DNA from: Gallibacterium melopsittaci
GTDB taxonomy: Bacteria > Pseudomonadota > Gammaproteobacteria > Enterobacterales > Pasteurellaceae
Direction of reading: 5' to 3'
Length of the DNA stretch: 64,000 nucleotides
NCBI RefSeq assembly: GCF_042433085.1
Contig: NZ_JBHLWA010000001.1
Span: 1 to 64,000 of the forward strand
Shown: one piece after another, positions 17,306 to 26,584 of the stretch
How the letters are laid out: each line of letters begins with the position of its first letter
Position numbering within the stretch: position 1 is the first letter of the stretch
Program-made: the position numbers and the translations under genes
The notes under the pieces: generated by a model
Told to the model about the DNA's origin: nothing
Database searches by the model: none
What the model saw: only the letters and a program-made list of their open reading frames with translations

Positions 17306-18115
17306 ATGAATTTTTCAGTATTGATGTCTTTGTATTATAAAGAAAAAGCAGAATATTTAACGCAATGTTTTCAAAGCCTGTTGGCACAAACAGTACCTGC
17401 AACTGAAATTGTTTTAGTGTTTGATGGGCCAATTCCACAATCTTTACAAGATTGTGTGAACGAATGGCAAACTCGCTTGCCACTAAAGATTGTGCCATTA
17501 CCAGAAAATGTTGGATTAGGTAAGGCGTTAAATGCAGGATTAGCGGAATGTAGTTATGAATGGGTATTTCGGATGGATACAGATGATCTTTGTGTAGAAG
17601 ATCGTTTTGCGAAACAAGTGGCATATATTGAAGCACATCCAGAAGTATCAATGGTTGGTGGGCAAATTGAAGAATTTGATACTGATAATCCAGAAGTAAA
17701 ATCAATTCGCCGTGTACCGATCGAGGATAGCGAAATCAAAAAAATGGCACCAGTACGTTGTCCATTTAATCATATGGCATTGGCGTATAAAAAATCAGCC
17801 ATCCAAGCTGTTGGCGGGTATCAACATCATCTATTCTTAGAAGACTACAATTTATGGTTACGTTTTTTAAGTGCAGGTTATATTACGCATAATTTACCCG
17901 ATATTTTGATCAAAATGCGTGCAGGGCAAGGAATGTATAATCGTCGCCGTGGGGCACAATACTTTAAAAGTGAATGGAAGTTGGCAAAACTCAAGATCAA
18001 ACTGGGTATGCAGAATCCAGTTAGTGCATTGGGAGTATTTATGGTGCGTGCAACGACGCGTATTCTACCAGGTAAGCTCTTGGGACAAGTGTATAAATTA
18101 TTGCGTAAATTATAA
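17306..18115 (+). CDS. Family 2 glycosyltransferase (locus A)
   Basis: A 269-residue GT-A enzyme. The start MNFSVLMSLYYKEKAEYL, the VFDGPIPQSL strand, GLGKALNAGL and the DTDD metal motif in VFRMDTDDLCVEDR are typical of amylovoran/AmsE-like transferases. LEDYNLWLRFL provides the ED motif. A GAAGGAAT ribosome binding site precedes the ATG. It is followed at once by the NeuA-like gene. Confidence 0.87.
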   Translation: MNFSVLMSLYYKEKAEYLTQCFQSLLAQTVPATEIVLVFDGPIPQSLQDCVNEWQTRLPLKIVPLPENVGLGKALNAGLAECSYEWVFRMDTDDLCVEDRFAKQVAYIEAHPEVSMVGGQIEEFDTDNPEVKSIRRVPIEDSEIKKMAPVRCPFNHMALAYKKSAIQAVGGYQHHLFLEDYNLWLRFLSAGYITHNLPDILIKMRAGQGMYNRRRGAQYFKSEWKLAKLKIKLGMQNPVSALGVFMVRATTRILPGKLLGQVYKLLRKL

Positions 18116-18124
18116 GGAATGGCT

Positions 18125-19273
18125 ATGAAACGAGTTGCTTTAATTCCTGTTCGTTCGACTGAACAAGCAGATATTCCTAATAAAAATGTATTGATGCTAG
18201 AAGGTAAATTGGTTGCAGGCTATACGATTGAAACCGTTTTACAAAGTGGGTGCTTTGATAAAATTGTGGTGTTAACTGATAAATTGGAATATCAAGATGC
18301 CTTAAGTCATTATGCGGTTGAGTTACAGTTATGTGAAACAGCTACCCTTATGACAGAAGATGCTTTGGTGACAGCTTGGCAAACCACAGAAGCATTAGCC
18401 GATGAATATCAAATCATTGCGATTTTTGCACCAGAAATGCCATTACGTTCAGTTGCTCAAATTCAACAAGCTGTTGAATTATTTGAGCAACAACAAGTTG
18501 ATGAATTATATACCGTTAATCCTCAAGGTGTAAGAAATCCATCTATTTTACTCAAACGGTTATCTAGTCAAGTAGAACCTATAAAAACGTGCCATTATAC
18601 CCTCAGTAAAGAAGCATCTTTATATATTGAAGATAGTTTTGAGTATGAGATTGTAAAAGCATTGTTGCAATTACGAGTGCGTTATCAAACCTCTTTACTG
18701 AATGTAAAACGCCGTATTGCTGAACGAAAACCAGATTTTCAACAAGTACGCGAAATAACCTTAGTGGGACATTCTTTATGGGATTATTGGCAAATTGAGC
18801 AATTAAATGATATTCCAGTCAATAATTTAGGGATTGGTGGCATTACCACTCAACAATATGTGGAATTAATTTTACAACCTCAAATGATCAAAGGATTGGG
18901 TAAATACACCCTAATTTTCTTGGGTATTAACGAGATGTGTCGTCCTGGCTGGCGAGCAGAAGATACCTTATATTGGCTTGATCAAACGATTCAACATTTG
19001 AAACAGATTAATCCAGCAACACAATTATATTTAATGGAAGTCAGTTATATGGCGTTTAAGCGAGAGTGTAGCAATGCAGAGATTGATCTATTTAATCATC
19101 AATTACGTCAACATTTTGCGGATAAAGGCGTGACGTTAATTGCTTCAAATAGTGTATTGCAGGATGGTTATCGTAAGCTCGATCTTGCATTTACTGATGA
19201 TGGATTACATTTCAATCAAGTTGGTTATGGTCAGTTATCAAAATTATTGATACAAACACTTTTTGCCCAATAA
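18125..19273 (+). CDS. Degenerate CMP-sialate-synthetase-like domain fused to SGNH esterase
   Basis: The ATG at 18125 is chosen because AAGGA (18114-18118) is six bases ahead of it; an ATG at 18119 is too close. Residues about 1-190 follow the cytidylyltransferase fold (VALIPVR, then NVLMLEGKLVAGYTIE, VVLTDK and MPLRS). The synthetase loop normally reading ARGGSKGIP is replaced by VRSTEQADIP, and the usual QPTSPLR reads APEMPLR, so catalysis is doubtful. Residues about 215-380 are an SGNH hydrolase: GHSLWD, LGIGG, FLGINEM and a DDGLHFNQVGY end with Asp and His. The architecture matches the bifunctional NeuA of E. coli K1, where the second half de-O-acetylates sialate. No neuB, neuC or sialyltransferase is nearby, so an esterase role is more likely. 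Confidence 0.75.
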   Translation: MKRVALIPVRSTEQADIPNKNVLMLEGKLVAGYTIETVLQSGCFDKIVVLTDKLEYQDALSHYAVELQLCETATLMTEDALVTAWQTTEALADEYQIIAIFAPEMPLRSVAQIQQAVELFEQQQVDELYTVNPQGVRNPSILLKRLSSQVEPIKTCHYTLSKEASLYIEDSFEYEIVKALLQLRVRYQTSLLNVKRRIAERKPDFQQVREITLVGHSLWDYWQIEQLNDIPVNNLGIGGITTQQYVELILQPQMIKGLGKYTLIFLGINEMCRPGWRAEDTLYWLDQTIQHLKQINPATQLYLMEVSYMAFKRECSNAEIDLFNHQLRQHFADKGVTLIASNSVLQDGYRKLDLAFTDDGLHFNQVGYGQLSKLLIQTLFAQ

Positions 19274-19328
19274 CGAGCAATTTTTTGAAGAATATAAATG
19301 TATGGGATTAAGCGAAAGGAGAAATAAG

Positions 19329-20072
19329 ATGATAGCTAATCATAGTGAGGAATATAGCCAAAAAAATGTGGATCAGCAAGAACTGGCTAAATTTGAGAAA
19401 ATGGCAGCGAGTTGGTGGGATTCAAATGGTGATTTCAAACCTATTCATCAGCTTAATCCATTACGTGTGAATTATATCTTGCAGCATGTGGGTGCATTAG
19501 CAGGAAAAAAAGTTTTAGATGTAGGCTGCGGTGGAGGCATTCTTGCAGAAAGTTTGGCAAAAACGGGGGCGATAGTAACGGGAATTGATATGAGTACTGA
19601 ACCGTTAGCTGTGGCACGACAACATGCAGCAGAGCAAGAATTAATTATTAATTATCAACAAATTACTGTCGAAGATTTTTTGCAAAATCAGCAACAACAG
19701 CAAGCAGAAAAATTTGATGTTATTACCTGTATGGAAATGTTAGAGCATGTACCAGATCCGTTGTCCGTGATTCGTAGTTGTCAACAATTATTAAAGCCCA
19801 ATGGCGTGTTGTTTATGTCAACTATTAATCGCACTTTAAAAGCGTGGGCTTTGGTCGTGCTTGGTGCGGAATATGTGTTGAAACTGTTACCACAAGGTAC
19901 ACACGATTATGAAAAATTTATTAAACCAGCAGAGTTACTTAATTATTGTGATCAAGTGGGATTAGTTTGCGAACAATTAAAGGGGTATCATTACAACCCA
20001 CTTACAGGGCATTTCTGGTTAAATAATGATGTGAGTGCAAATTATTGGGGTGTATTTAAACAGATAAAATAG
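19329..20072 (+). CDS. ubiG: UbiG, bifunctional ubiquinone O-methyltransferase
   Basis: This enzyme performs both O-methylations of ubiquinone synthesis using SAM. The SAM-binding VLDVGCGGGILAESLAK is in the first third, followed by GIDMSTEPLAVA, CMEMLEHVPDP and FMSTINRTLKAW, all characteristic. The start at 19329 gives 247 residues, near the usual 240. An AAGGAG at 19316-19321 lies seven bases before it, whereas the longer frame from 19263 lacks a ribosome binding site and would overlap the previous gene. It marks the return to core genome after locus A. Confidence 0.95.
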   Translation: MIANHSEEYSQKNVDQQELAKFEKMAASWWDSNGDFKPIHQLNPLRVNYILQHVGALAGKKVLDVGCGGGILAESLAKTGAIVTGIDMSTEPLAVARQHAAEQELIINYQQITVEDFLQNQQQQQAEKFDVITCMEMLEHVPDPLSVIRSCQQLLKPNGVLFMSTINRTLKAWALVVLGAEYVLKLLPQGTHDYEKFIKPAELLNYCDQVGLVCEQLKGYHYNPLTGHFWLNNDVSANYWGVFKQIK

Positions 20073-20083
20073 GCGAGAAAAAG

Positions 20084-20365
20084 ATGTTATGTGCAATCTA
20101 TAAAAGTCGTAAAAAAGAGGGAATGTATCTTTATATTGAAAAACGAGATAATTTTTCTGCCGTTCCAGAAGCATTATTAAACCTCTTTGGACAGCCACAA
20201 TTTGTGATGTTATTTAATTTGTTAGGGCAGAAAAAATTAGCACAAGTGGATAATGAAACTGTATTGGAGCAGATTAAACAGCAAGGCTTTTATTTGCAAA
20301 TGCCACCACCACCAGAAGATTTATTAGCAGGTTTTAAGCAAGAACAAGTAAAAAATAGGTTGTAA
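20084..20365 (+). CDS. ycgL: YcgL domain protein
   Basis: A 93-residue protein of the YcgL family, small cytosolic proteins of unknown function in gammaproteobacteria. It has the expected CAIYKSRKKEGMYLYI start, an FGQPQFVMLFNL centre, a GFYLQMPPP motif and a Leu-rich end. It sits 11 bases after ubiG and 9 before mltB, so the three are probably co-transcribed. Confidence 0.9.
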   Translation: MLCAIYKSRKKEGMYLYIEKRDNFSAVPEALLNLFGQPQFVMLFNLLGQKKLAQVDNETVLEQIKQQGFYLQMPPPPEDLLAGFKQEQVKNRL

Positions 20366-20374
20366 ATTAATAAG

Positions 20375-21448
20375 ATGTTTAAAAAAGTTATTCTTAGTGT
20401 TGCTGCATTAGTATTGGTTGGTTGTAGCAACTCAACCTCAAAAATGCCAACACAAGATATCAATTTTAGTTATCCTCAAGCTCGTATTCCTACCAATTTT
20501 AATCACTATGTTGATTATCTTCGCCAGCAAGCTGTGGCTCAAGGCGTAGATCCAACGGTAGTTTATTCGCAACAAAATATTCAATTTGTGGAACGTTCAA
20601 TCGAATTAGATCAACAACAAGCAGGACGTAAGCGGAGCAGTACACCAGCAGCTCCAAATCCTAATGGAGTAACAAATTATCTCAATCGGGTATTAACTGA
20701 TGCAAAAGTAGCACTAGCTATTCGTTATTTTGCTGAGCAACGCGTAGCAGTAGAAACTGCAAGCAGACGATTTGGGGTACAACCACAATATTTGGTTGCA
20801 TTATGGGGAATGGAGAGCAGTTTTGGTCGTTATCAAGGCAATTTTGATGTACTTTCTGTCTTAGCAACATTAGCTTTTGAAGGACGGCGAGAATCTTTGT
20901 TTGCCAATGAGTTTATTAAAGCCTTAAGAATTATTGATCAAGGGCATATTGAACGTGAAAAGATGAAAGGATCTTGGGCAGGTGCAATGGGACAAACTCA
21001 ATTTATGCCAAGTTCTTACTTAAGTTATGCGAAAGATGGTGATAATGATGGCATCGCAGATATTTGGCAAAATTACTATGATGCGTTTGCGTCAATTGCT
21101 AATTATTTGGCAACAGTAGGATGGAATAGCCAATTGCCATGGGGCGTGGAAGTACAACTTTCTGAGTGGATTGATCCAAACAGTGCTGGGACAGAAAATT
21201 ATAAAGCTAAAACCATAAATGATTGGCAACGTTTGGGAATCGTATTACCACAAGATGCCTTTTCTCAACGTACTATTGGACAATTACAACAAACGAAGGT
21301 GTGGTTAGTATTGCCAAATGGTTTGGCTGGACGTGCTTTTTTAGTTTCACAAAACTTTAAAACAATTATGGACTGGAATAAATCCTATTATTTTGCTATC
21401 AGTATTGGCAAATTTGCTGATCGAATTGCGCAAGGTTCAGGGTTATAG
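20375..21448 (+). CDS. mltB: MltB-type membrane-bound lytic murein transglycosylase
   Basis: A 357-residue lipoprotein with a lipobox ending LVGC (Cys17). It cleaves peptidoglycan glycan strands to 1,6-anhydromuropeptides at the outer membrane inner face. The catalytic Glu lies in ALWGMESSFGRYQGNF. The family blocks MGQTQFMPSSYL and KDGDNDGIADIW, and a terminal NKSYYFAISIGKFADRI, are all present. Length agrees with E. coli MltB (361). A terminator follows. Confidence 0.95.
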   Translation: MFKKVILSVAALVLVGCSNSTSKMPTQDINFSYPQARIPTNFNHYVDYLRQQAVAQGVDPTVVYSQQNIQFVERSIELDQQQAGRKRSSTPAAPNPNGVTNYLNRVLTDAKVALAIRYFAEQRVAVETASRRFGVQPQYLVALWGMESSFGRYQGNFDVLSVLATLAFEGRRESLFANEFIKALRIIDQGHIEREKMKGSWAGAMGQTQFMPSSYLSYAKDGDNDGIADIWQNYYDAFASIANYLATVGWNSQLPWGVEVQLSEWIDPNSAGTENYKAKTINDWQRLGIVLPQDAFSQRTIGQLQQTKVWLVLPNGLAGRAFLVSQNFKTIMDWNKSYYFAISIGKFADRIAQGSGL

Positions 21449-21456
21449 TGTGAAAA

Positions 21457-21482
21457 ATCCCTTTATATTGGTATAAAGGGAT
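21457..21482. terminator. Terminator between convergent mltB and rimO
   Basis: The inverted repeat ATCCCTTTATA / TATAAAGGGAT has a four-base loop and lies nine bases after the mltB stop and 21 after the rimO stop. A and T runs on the flanks are weak, but the position suits bidirectional termination. Confidence 0.7.
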
Positions 21483-21503
21483 CCTTTACGTTAGAGAAAG
21501 GGC

Positions 21504-22841
21504 TTAAATCGTCGCCCACAGATCGTATTCATCTGCGTTATGAATGGTTGCCATCACAATATCGCCGACGTTAACCTGTTGTTCACTTAAATTATCAAGA
21601 TAAACCACGCCATCAATTTCAGGTGCATCTGCCATTGAACGACCGATAATGCCTTCCTCATCAATTTCATCAATCATCACCGGTAACGTTTTACCAATTT
21701 TCTGTTGTAAACGTGCCGCAGAAATTTGTTGTTGTAATTGCATAAAGCGATGGAAGCGTTCTTCTTTCACCTCTTCAGGAACTTGATCTGCCATCTCTGT
21801 TGCTGGCGCACCTTCGACGGGACTAAATTTAAAACAGCCAACACGATCCAGTTGTGCTTCCTGAATAAAATCAAGCAACATTTGGAAATCTTCTTCCGTT
21901 TCCCCAGGGAAACCAACGATAAAGGTTGAACGTAAGGTTAGTTCAGGGCAAATTTCACGCCACTGTTTGATTCGCTCTAATGTACGATCAATCGCACCAG
22001 GGCGTTTCATGGCTTTTAGGATTTTTGGGCTAGCATGTTGGAGCGGAATATCTAAATATGGCAAGATTTTTCCCTGTGCCATTAATGGAATTAATTTATC
22101 CACATGTGGATATGGATAAACATAATGCAAACGAACCCATACCCCTAAGCTACCAAGTTGTTCACATAAAGTGAGCAAGTCATTTTTAATTGGCATTCCA
22201 TTCCAGAAAACCGTTTTTGATTTTTGTTCTTTCTGATTTTTATCCAACGCATATGCAGAGGTATCTTGAGAAACGATTAATAACTCTTTTACCCCAGCAT
22301 CGACTAAACGCTTTGCTTCGTCCAAAATGGTATTAATTGGGCGACTATCTAAATCACCACGCATTGATGGAATAATGCAGAATGTACAACGGTGATCGCA
22401 GCCTTCAGAAATTTTGACATAGGCATAATGTTTAGGCGTTAATTTAATTCCTTGTTTTGGTACCACATTGATATACGGATTATATTCAGGTTTTGGTGCA
22501 TATTTATGGACATGATTCATCACTGCTTCATAACTGTGTGGACCAGTAATTTCTAATACTTTTGGGTGTACTTCACGGATTTGATTTTCTTTTGCGCCTA
22601 AACAACCCGTTACGATCACTTTGCCATTTTCTTCTAATGCTTCACCAATCGCTTCTAACGATTCTTGTACCGCACTATCAATAAAACCACAGGTGTTGAC
22701 AATGACAAGATCTGCATTTTCATAAGTAGGGACAATGTTATAACCCTCTGCACGCAATTCAGTTAAAATACGTTCAGAGTCCACTAAATTTTTCGGACAA
22801 CCAAGGCTTAAAAAGCCAATATTAGGTGTTGTAGTATTCAT
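21504..22841 (-). CDS. rimO: RimO, ribosomal protein S12 methylthiotransferase
   Basis: A radical-SAM enzyme that adds a methylthio group to an Asp of ribosomal protein S12. The N-terminal UPF0004 domain has its three cluster cysteines in SLGCPKN, NTCGFID and VTGCLGA. The radical-SAM triad is CDHRCTFC near residue 140, and a TRAM domain forms the last 65 residues. The ATG at 22841 (445 residues) is preferred because orthologues begin about eight residues before the GFLSLGCPKN block. A GTG at 22874 would add 11 residues and neither start has a clear ribosome binding site. Confidence 0.94.
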   Translation of the reverse strand: MNTTTPNIGFLSLGCPKNLVDSERILTELRAEGYNIVPTYENADLVIVNTCGFIDSAVQESLEAIGEALEENGKVIVTGCLGAKENQIREVHPKVLEITGPHSYEAVMNHVHKYAPKPEYNPYINVVPKQGIKLTPKHYAYVKISEGCDHRCTFCIIPSMRGDLDSRPINTILDEAKRLVDAGVKELLIVSQDTSAYALDKNQKEQKSKTVFWNGMPIKNDLLTLCEQLGSLGVWVRLHYVYPYPHVDKLIPLMAQGKILPYLDIPLQHASPKILKAMKRPGAIDRTLERIKQWREICPELTLRSTFIVGFPGETEEDFQMLLDFIQEAQLDRVGCFKFSPVEGAPATEMADQVPEEVKEERFHRFMQLQQQISAARLQQKIGKTLPVMIDEIDEEGIIGRSMADAPEIDGVVYLDNLSEQQVNVGDIVMATIHNADEYDLWATI

Positions 22842-22923
22842 AGTTTTTATAGTTTGGATAATAGGATTAATCACTCAAAAAAGGCGTAGATTGTACAAAA
22901 TTTAGGTGGGGAATGCTAGCATC

Positions 22924-22953
22924 GTATGTCAGATACTGCAGTATCTGACATAC
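22924..22953. repeat. Perfect 30-base palindrome between rimO and the glycerate kinase gene
   Basis: The arm GTATGTCAGATACTG is followed directly by its exact reverse complement, with no spacer. It lies 15 bases after the glycerate kinase stop and about 80 bases before the rimO ATG. It has no T-run on either side, so it is either a strong transcript-end cruciform/terminator or an operator-like site. Confidence 0.75.
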
Positions 22954-22968
22954 TGATAAACATTAGCG

Positions 22969-24105
22969 TTATGCTTGGGTGAGTTTGATTAAACGGGCGA
23001 TATTTTGTGCCGTAGAGATTAAATTATCCTTTCCTAGTGCAAGTGTTTCTTCCAATGAGGCAAGGTTGCGGATAATTGGGAAAACCGCATCAATGCCTCC
23101 GTCATATACCACTTCATAATCAGAACGTAAGCAACCAGCAATGGCAATCACGGGTTTATTAAATTGTTTGGCGACTTTGGCAACGCCAATTGGTGTTTTA
23201 CCGTGAATAGTTTGTCCATCAATTCTTCCTTCGCCAGTAATCACTAAATCTGCGTCCTTAATATAATGAGCTAATTGTGTTGCTGAAATAATGATTTCAA
23301 CCCCCGCTTTTAATTGACAATGTGGCAATAATTGTAAGCCAGCCCCCATACCACCAGCGGCACCTGCCCCAGCAATATGATTAATCTCTTTGTGGTATTG
23401 TTGAGCGACAATTTTAGCAAAATGTGCTAGAGCAGTATCTAACTGTTGAACCATATTTGGAGTAGCACCTTTTTGTGGACCAAAGGTTGCTGAAGCACCA
23501 GTTTCGCCACATAAAGGGTTATCAACATCACACGCCACTTCAAATTGTACATTAGCTAAGTGTGGAACTAAGGTATCTAATTGAATTTGTTGTAAGTGTT
23601 GTAGTGCTGCACCACCAAAAGGTAGTTCATTTCCTTGAACATCAGTAAATTTAGCACCTAATGCTTGCAACATTCCTACGCCAGCGTCATTTGTTGCACT
23701 ACCGCCAATACCAAGAATGATTTTGGTTACACCATAGTCTAAAGCAGCTTTAATTAATTCACCTGTACCATAACTGGTGGTAATGAGTGGATTACGCTGT
23801 TGTTCAGGTACAAGATGTAATCCTGAGGCAGCTGCCATTTCAATAATGGCTGTTTTTTGATCTGCTGAAAGTCCCCATTCTGCAATTACAGTATTACCAA
23901 GTGGTGCAGTAACTTGTGTTTTAATGACTGTTCCTTGCCACGCATCAATCAATGATTGTACTGTACCTTCACCGCCATCAGCCATCGGAATTTTGTAATA
24001 TTCCGCATCTGGGAAAATACGCTTAAAACCTATCTCAATCGCTTGAGCTACTTGTAAAGCAGTTAGGCTTTCTTTAAAAGAATCTGGGGCGATAATAATT
24101 TTCAT
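22969..24105 (-). CDS. glxK: Glycerate kinase (GarK/GlxK family)
   Basis: The 378 residues phosphorylate D-glycerate, feeding it into glycolysis. The start MKIIIAPDSFKESLTALQVA is the family hallmark. PMADGGEGT, GIGGSATNDAG and the C-terminal ITGEGRIDGQTIHGKTP are also present. It follows the GntP permease by 11 bases in the same direction, and the CdaR-type regulator lies just upstream of the permease. The three genes form a glycerate/aldarate uptake and use cassette. Confidence 0.94.
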   Translation of the reverse strand: MKIIIAPDSFKESLTALQVAQAIEIGFKRIFPDAEYYKIPMADGGEGTVQSLIDAWQGTVIKTQVTAPLGNTVIAEWGLSADQKTAIIEMAAASGLHLVPEQQRNPLITTSYGTGELIKAALDYGVTKIILGIGGSATNDAGVGMLQALGAKFTDVQGNELPFGGAALQHLQQIQLDTLVPHLANVQFEVACDVDNPLCGETGASATFGPQKGATPNMVQQLDTALAHFAKIVAQQYHKEINHIAGAGAAGGMGAGLQLLPHCQLKAGVEIIISATQLAHYIKDADLVITGEGRIDGQTIHGKTPIGVAKVAKQFNKPVIAIAGCLRSDYEVVYDGGIDAVFPIIRNLASLEETLALGKDNLISTAQNIARLIKLTQA

Positions 24106-24116
24106 AAAAACCTCAC

Positions 24117-25370
24117 TTAGCGAAAGATACCAAATATTAAAGTTGCAACTATCGTCATAGTAAAACCTACTATACTCTCATAAGGAATGAGCTTGAGTCG
24201 TTCTTTCATTTCCATATTCACACTTCCACCAGTTGCATGGAAAAATGAACCATGAGGCATATGATCGAAGACTGTTGCTCCAGCATGAATCATTGCTGCA
24301 CCAGCTAAACTACTAATACCTAATTCTATTAATGTACTACTAAATACATTAGAGGCTACAACCGTTCCTGCAGTCGTTGAGGCGGTTGCTAATGACATTA
24401 ATGCACCAGAAATTGGAGCTAGTAAGAAGTCAGGTAAACCTGAAGAAGATAAGGTAGTAACAATAACATCTTTTAATGTTGAATGACTGATAATACCAGC
24501 AAGTGTTCCAGTGCCTAATAACATGATGGCAACTGGCATCATTTTGTTTAATCCGCTGATCATATATTGGTTACAAAATTTAATTTTTCCCATTGAGAAC
24601 AAACCAATAAATCCACCTAAGGGTAGAGCAATTAAAGGATCAACTGCGATGTTACAAAGTGGTCGCAAAGCTAAGAGAATAATGGCAATTAAAGGTGCTG
24701 AAATTGCACTAAAAAAATTTGGTAAATCTTCTTTTTTTGTAGTTTGTACTTCATCAGTATGAACAAAACTTCCTTTATGAATTAATTTTTTCGCTAAAAA
24801 GTAAGTGATAATTGCACCAAAAATGGCTGGAATAATGCCAGCAGCCATAACAGATGTTAGCGGTAGATGAAATGCATCTGCTGCAGCAATTGCATTAGGA
24901 TTTGGGGACATAATATTCCCAGCTTTACCTCCACCAATCATAGCTAATAAAATTGCCATTTTTGATAGATGGCAACGTTTAGCTAATGCAAGAGCAATAG
25001 GAGAAACAGTAATCACAGAAACATCTACAAATACACCAACTGCAGTTAATAACAATGTAGCTAAAATTAAAGCAAATAAAGCTCTATTTTCACCTAATTT
25101 TTGAACAATTGTTTCTGCAATAGAGGTTGCCGCACCAGACTCAATTAAAACGCCAGCTAATATACCAGCAGCAAGGATTCGCATTACGGCAGTTGATATA
25201 CCTTGAGCTCCACCAATCATTAATGAAACAGTATCGGTTAGTGTTGTACCACTAATTAGACCTCCACATAATGCACCGATCATCATACCGTATGCTGGTG
25301 GTACTTTTTTTAAAATTAATATAATGGCAATAATTAAAGCAATTATTGCACCTAATGCAGAAATGCTCAT
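24117..25370 (-). CDS. GntP-family permease, probable glycerate or sugar-acid transporter
   Basis: This inner-membrane proton symporter of 417 residues has about twelve hydrophobic helices. Family motifs are AYGMMIGALCGGLISG near the N-terminus, ILAAGILAGVLIESGAA, and a GGGKAGNIMSPNPNAIAA loop. The end is a GATVFDHMPHGSFFHATGG segment typical of GntP/GlxP transporters. Its coupling to a glycerate kinase suggests glycerate or a related acid as substrate; gluconate cannot be excluded. Confidence 0.9.
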   Translation of the reverse strand: MSISALGAIIALIIAIILILKKVPPAYGMMIGALCGGLISGTTLTDTVSLMIGGAQGISTAVMRILAAGILAGVLIESGAATSIAETIVQKLGENRALFALILATLLLTAVGVFVDVSVITVSPIALALAKRCHLSKMAILLAMIGGGKAGNIMSPNPNAIAAADAFHLPLTSVMAAGIIPAIFGAIITYFLAKKLIHKGSFVHTDEVQTTKKEDLPNFFSAISAPLIAIILLALRPLCNIAVDPLIALPLGGFIGLFSMGKIKFCNQYMISGLNKMMPVAIMLLGTGTLAGIISHSTLKDVIVTTLSSSGLPDFLLAPISGALMSLATASTTAGTVVASNVFSSTLIELGISSLAGAAMIHAGATVFDHMPHGSFFHATGGSVNMEMKERLKLIPYESIVGFTMTIVATLIFGIFR

Positions 25371-25462
25371 ATAAATTAGTCTCCATAAAATAGTTGTAAG
25401 TATGGATATTATTGAGAATCTGGAGAAAAAATCGTTGGATAATTTAACAAATTTAATTGCAT

Positions 25463-26584
25463 TTATTTGGTTATTTTTGTAGGTTTCTCTAATTTCTTTT
25501 GTTGTAAACTAAACAAGTATAAAATGAATTTTTCTGCTATCTTATTGAAAGATAAATGAGTTATTTCTTCAATTTTTTGTAAGCGATAGCGTAAGGAATT
25601 TTGATGTATAAAAAGTGATTCAGAAGTGAGAGTAAGATCACAATTTGAAGAAAAATATTTTTCGAGAGTTTTGACTAGATTAGTATATTTATCTTCAGTT
25701 AAAACTTGTAAAGGGCGTAGAAGTTCTTGACATTGCCAAGAGTCAAAATATTGTTCTAATAAAGCGGGTAATTTGTAATCTTCAAATAGATAAAGTGCTT
25801 TGTTAGGAGATTTTTTAATCCCGTATTCTAATGTACTGAAGGCTGTAGAATAAGCATAATAGAGAGCCTGTTTACCTGAAAATATACCACCAATAGCGAT
25901 TTTTGCCTTTACTGGTAATCTATTCACAAACTGTGTTGGCAATGAAAAATTTTGATTCGTTGGTATTGCTTGTAAAATGGCAATTTGATTTAAAGCCGTG
26001 ATAACAGTCATCTTACTCGGATAATATTGTTCAAGATAAATGAACAAATGTTGGATATTCTCTTCATTTCCTTCTTGTAATTTGAGTAAAATACACACAA
26101 AGTTTTCATCAAAATTAATACCAAACTCTTTTGCTTTAATTAATAGTTCATTAGATAGTGTGGCGGTTTTAATAATAGTTAAAAAAAACTCCTCTTTATA
26201 ACGATGACGCCAACGTTCTTGTTCCAAAAGGATGGCTTGTTCTGTAATTAGTTCAGCGGTCATTTTAACTAATTCAGCAAAAGGTTTGACCTCTGAAGGC
26301 ATTCCTGAAATTCCAACTACACCTAAAATTTTTCCTTGATAAGTAATTGGAAGATTAATTCCTTCTCGTGCTTCATAATTCCACAATTTTGCGAGTTCGC
26401 TAGTGATCTCAATTACTCGATTTTCACGAATAGCGAGAACTGCGCCAGTATGTTTTTGATTTAGACGTGATGGATTTCCAGATGCAATAATAATGCCATT
26501 TTGATCCATAACATTTACTGAATAAGGAATAATCTTCATCGTACGGATAACAATTTTTTGTGCAATTTCTTTATTAATATTCAT
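25463..26584 (-). CDS. cdaR: CdaR-type sugar-diacid transcriptional regulator
   Basis: A 373-residue activator of the CdaR (SdaR) family. The N-terminal diacid-recognition domain (about 1-135) has NVMDQNGIIIASGNPSRLNQ and the GVVGISG loop. A degenerate GGDEF-like middle follows, then a PucR-type helix-turn-helix at the end (LTLTSESLFIHQNSLRYRLQ). It lies 92 bases upstream of the permease gene on the same strand and is expected to switch on glxK and the permease in response to glycerate or a sugar diacid. Confidence 0.9.
   Translation of the reverse strand: MNINKEIAQKIVIRTMKIIPYSVNVMDQNGIIIASGNPSRLNQKHTGAVLAIRENRVIEITSELAKLWNYEAREGINLPITYQGKILGVVGISGMPSEVKPFAELVKMTAELITEQAILLEQERWRHRYKEEFFLTIIKTATLSNELLIKAKEFGINFDENFVCILLKLQEGNEENIQHLFIYLEQYYPSKMTVITALNQIAILQAIPTNQNFSLPTQFVNRLPVKAKIAIGGIFSGKQALYYAYSTAFSTLEYGIKKSPNKALYLFEDYKLPALLEQYFDSWQCQELLRPLQVLTEDKYTNLVKTLEKYFSSNCDLTLTSESLFIHQNSLRYRLQKIEEITHLSFNKIAEKFILYLFSLQQKKLEKPTKITK

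Noticed and set aside
18125..19273. A sialic acid synthesis locus
   Set aside because: Only a degenerate NeuA-like domain is present; no neuB, neuC, neuD or sialyltransferase is found in the window.
19263..19328. Longer ubiG start overlapping the NeuA-like gene
   Set aside because: The ATG at 19329 has a strong AAGGAG and the usual UbiG length; the 22 extra residues have no support.
22842..22874. GTG start for rimO
   Set aside because: The extra residues are not like RimO N-termini; the ATG at 22841 matches the family. Left as a minor alternative because neither has a clear ribosome binding site.
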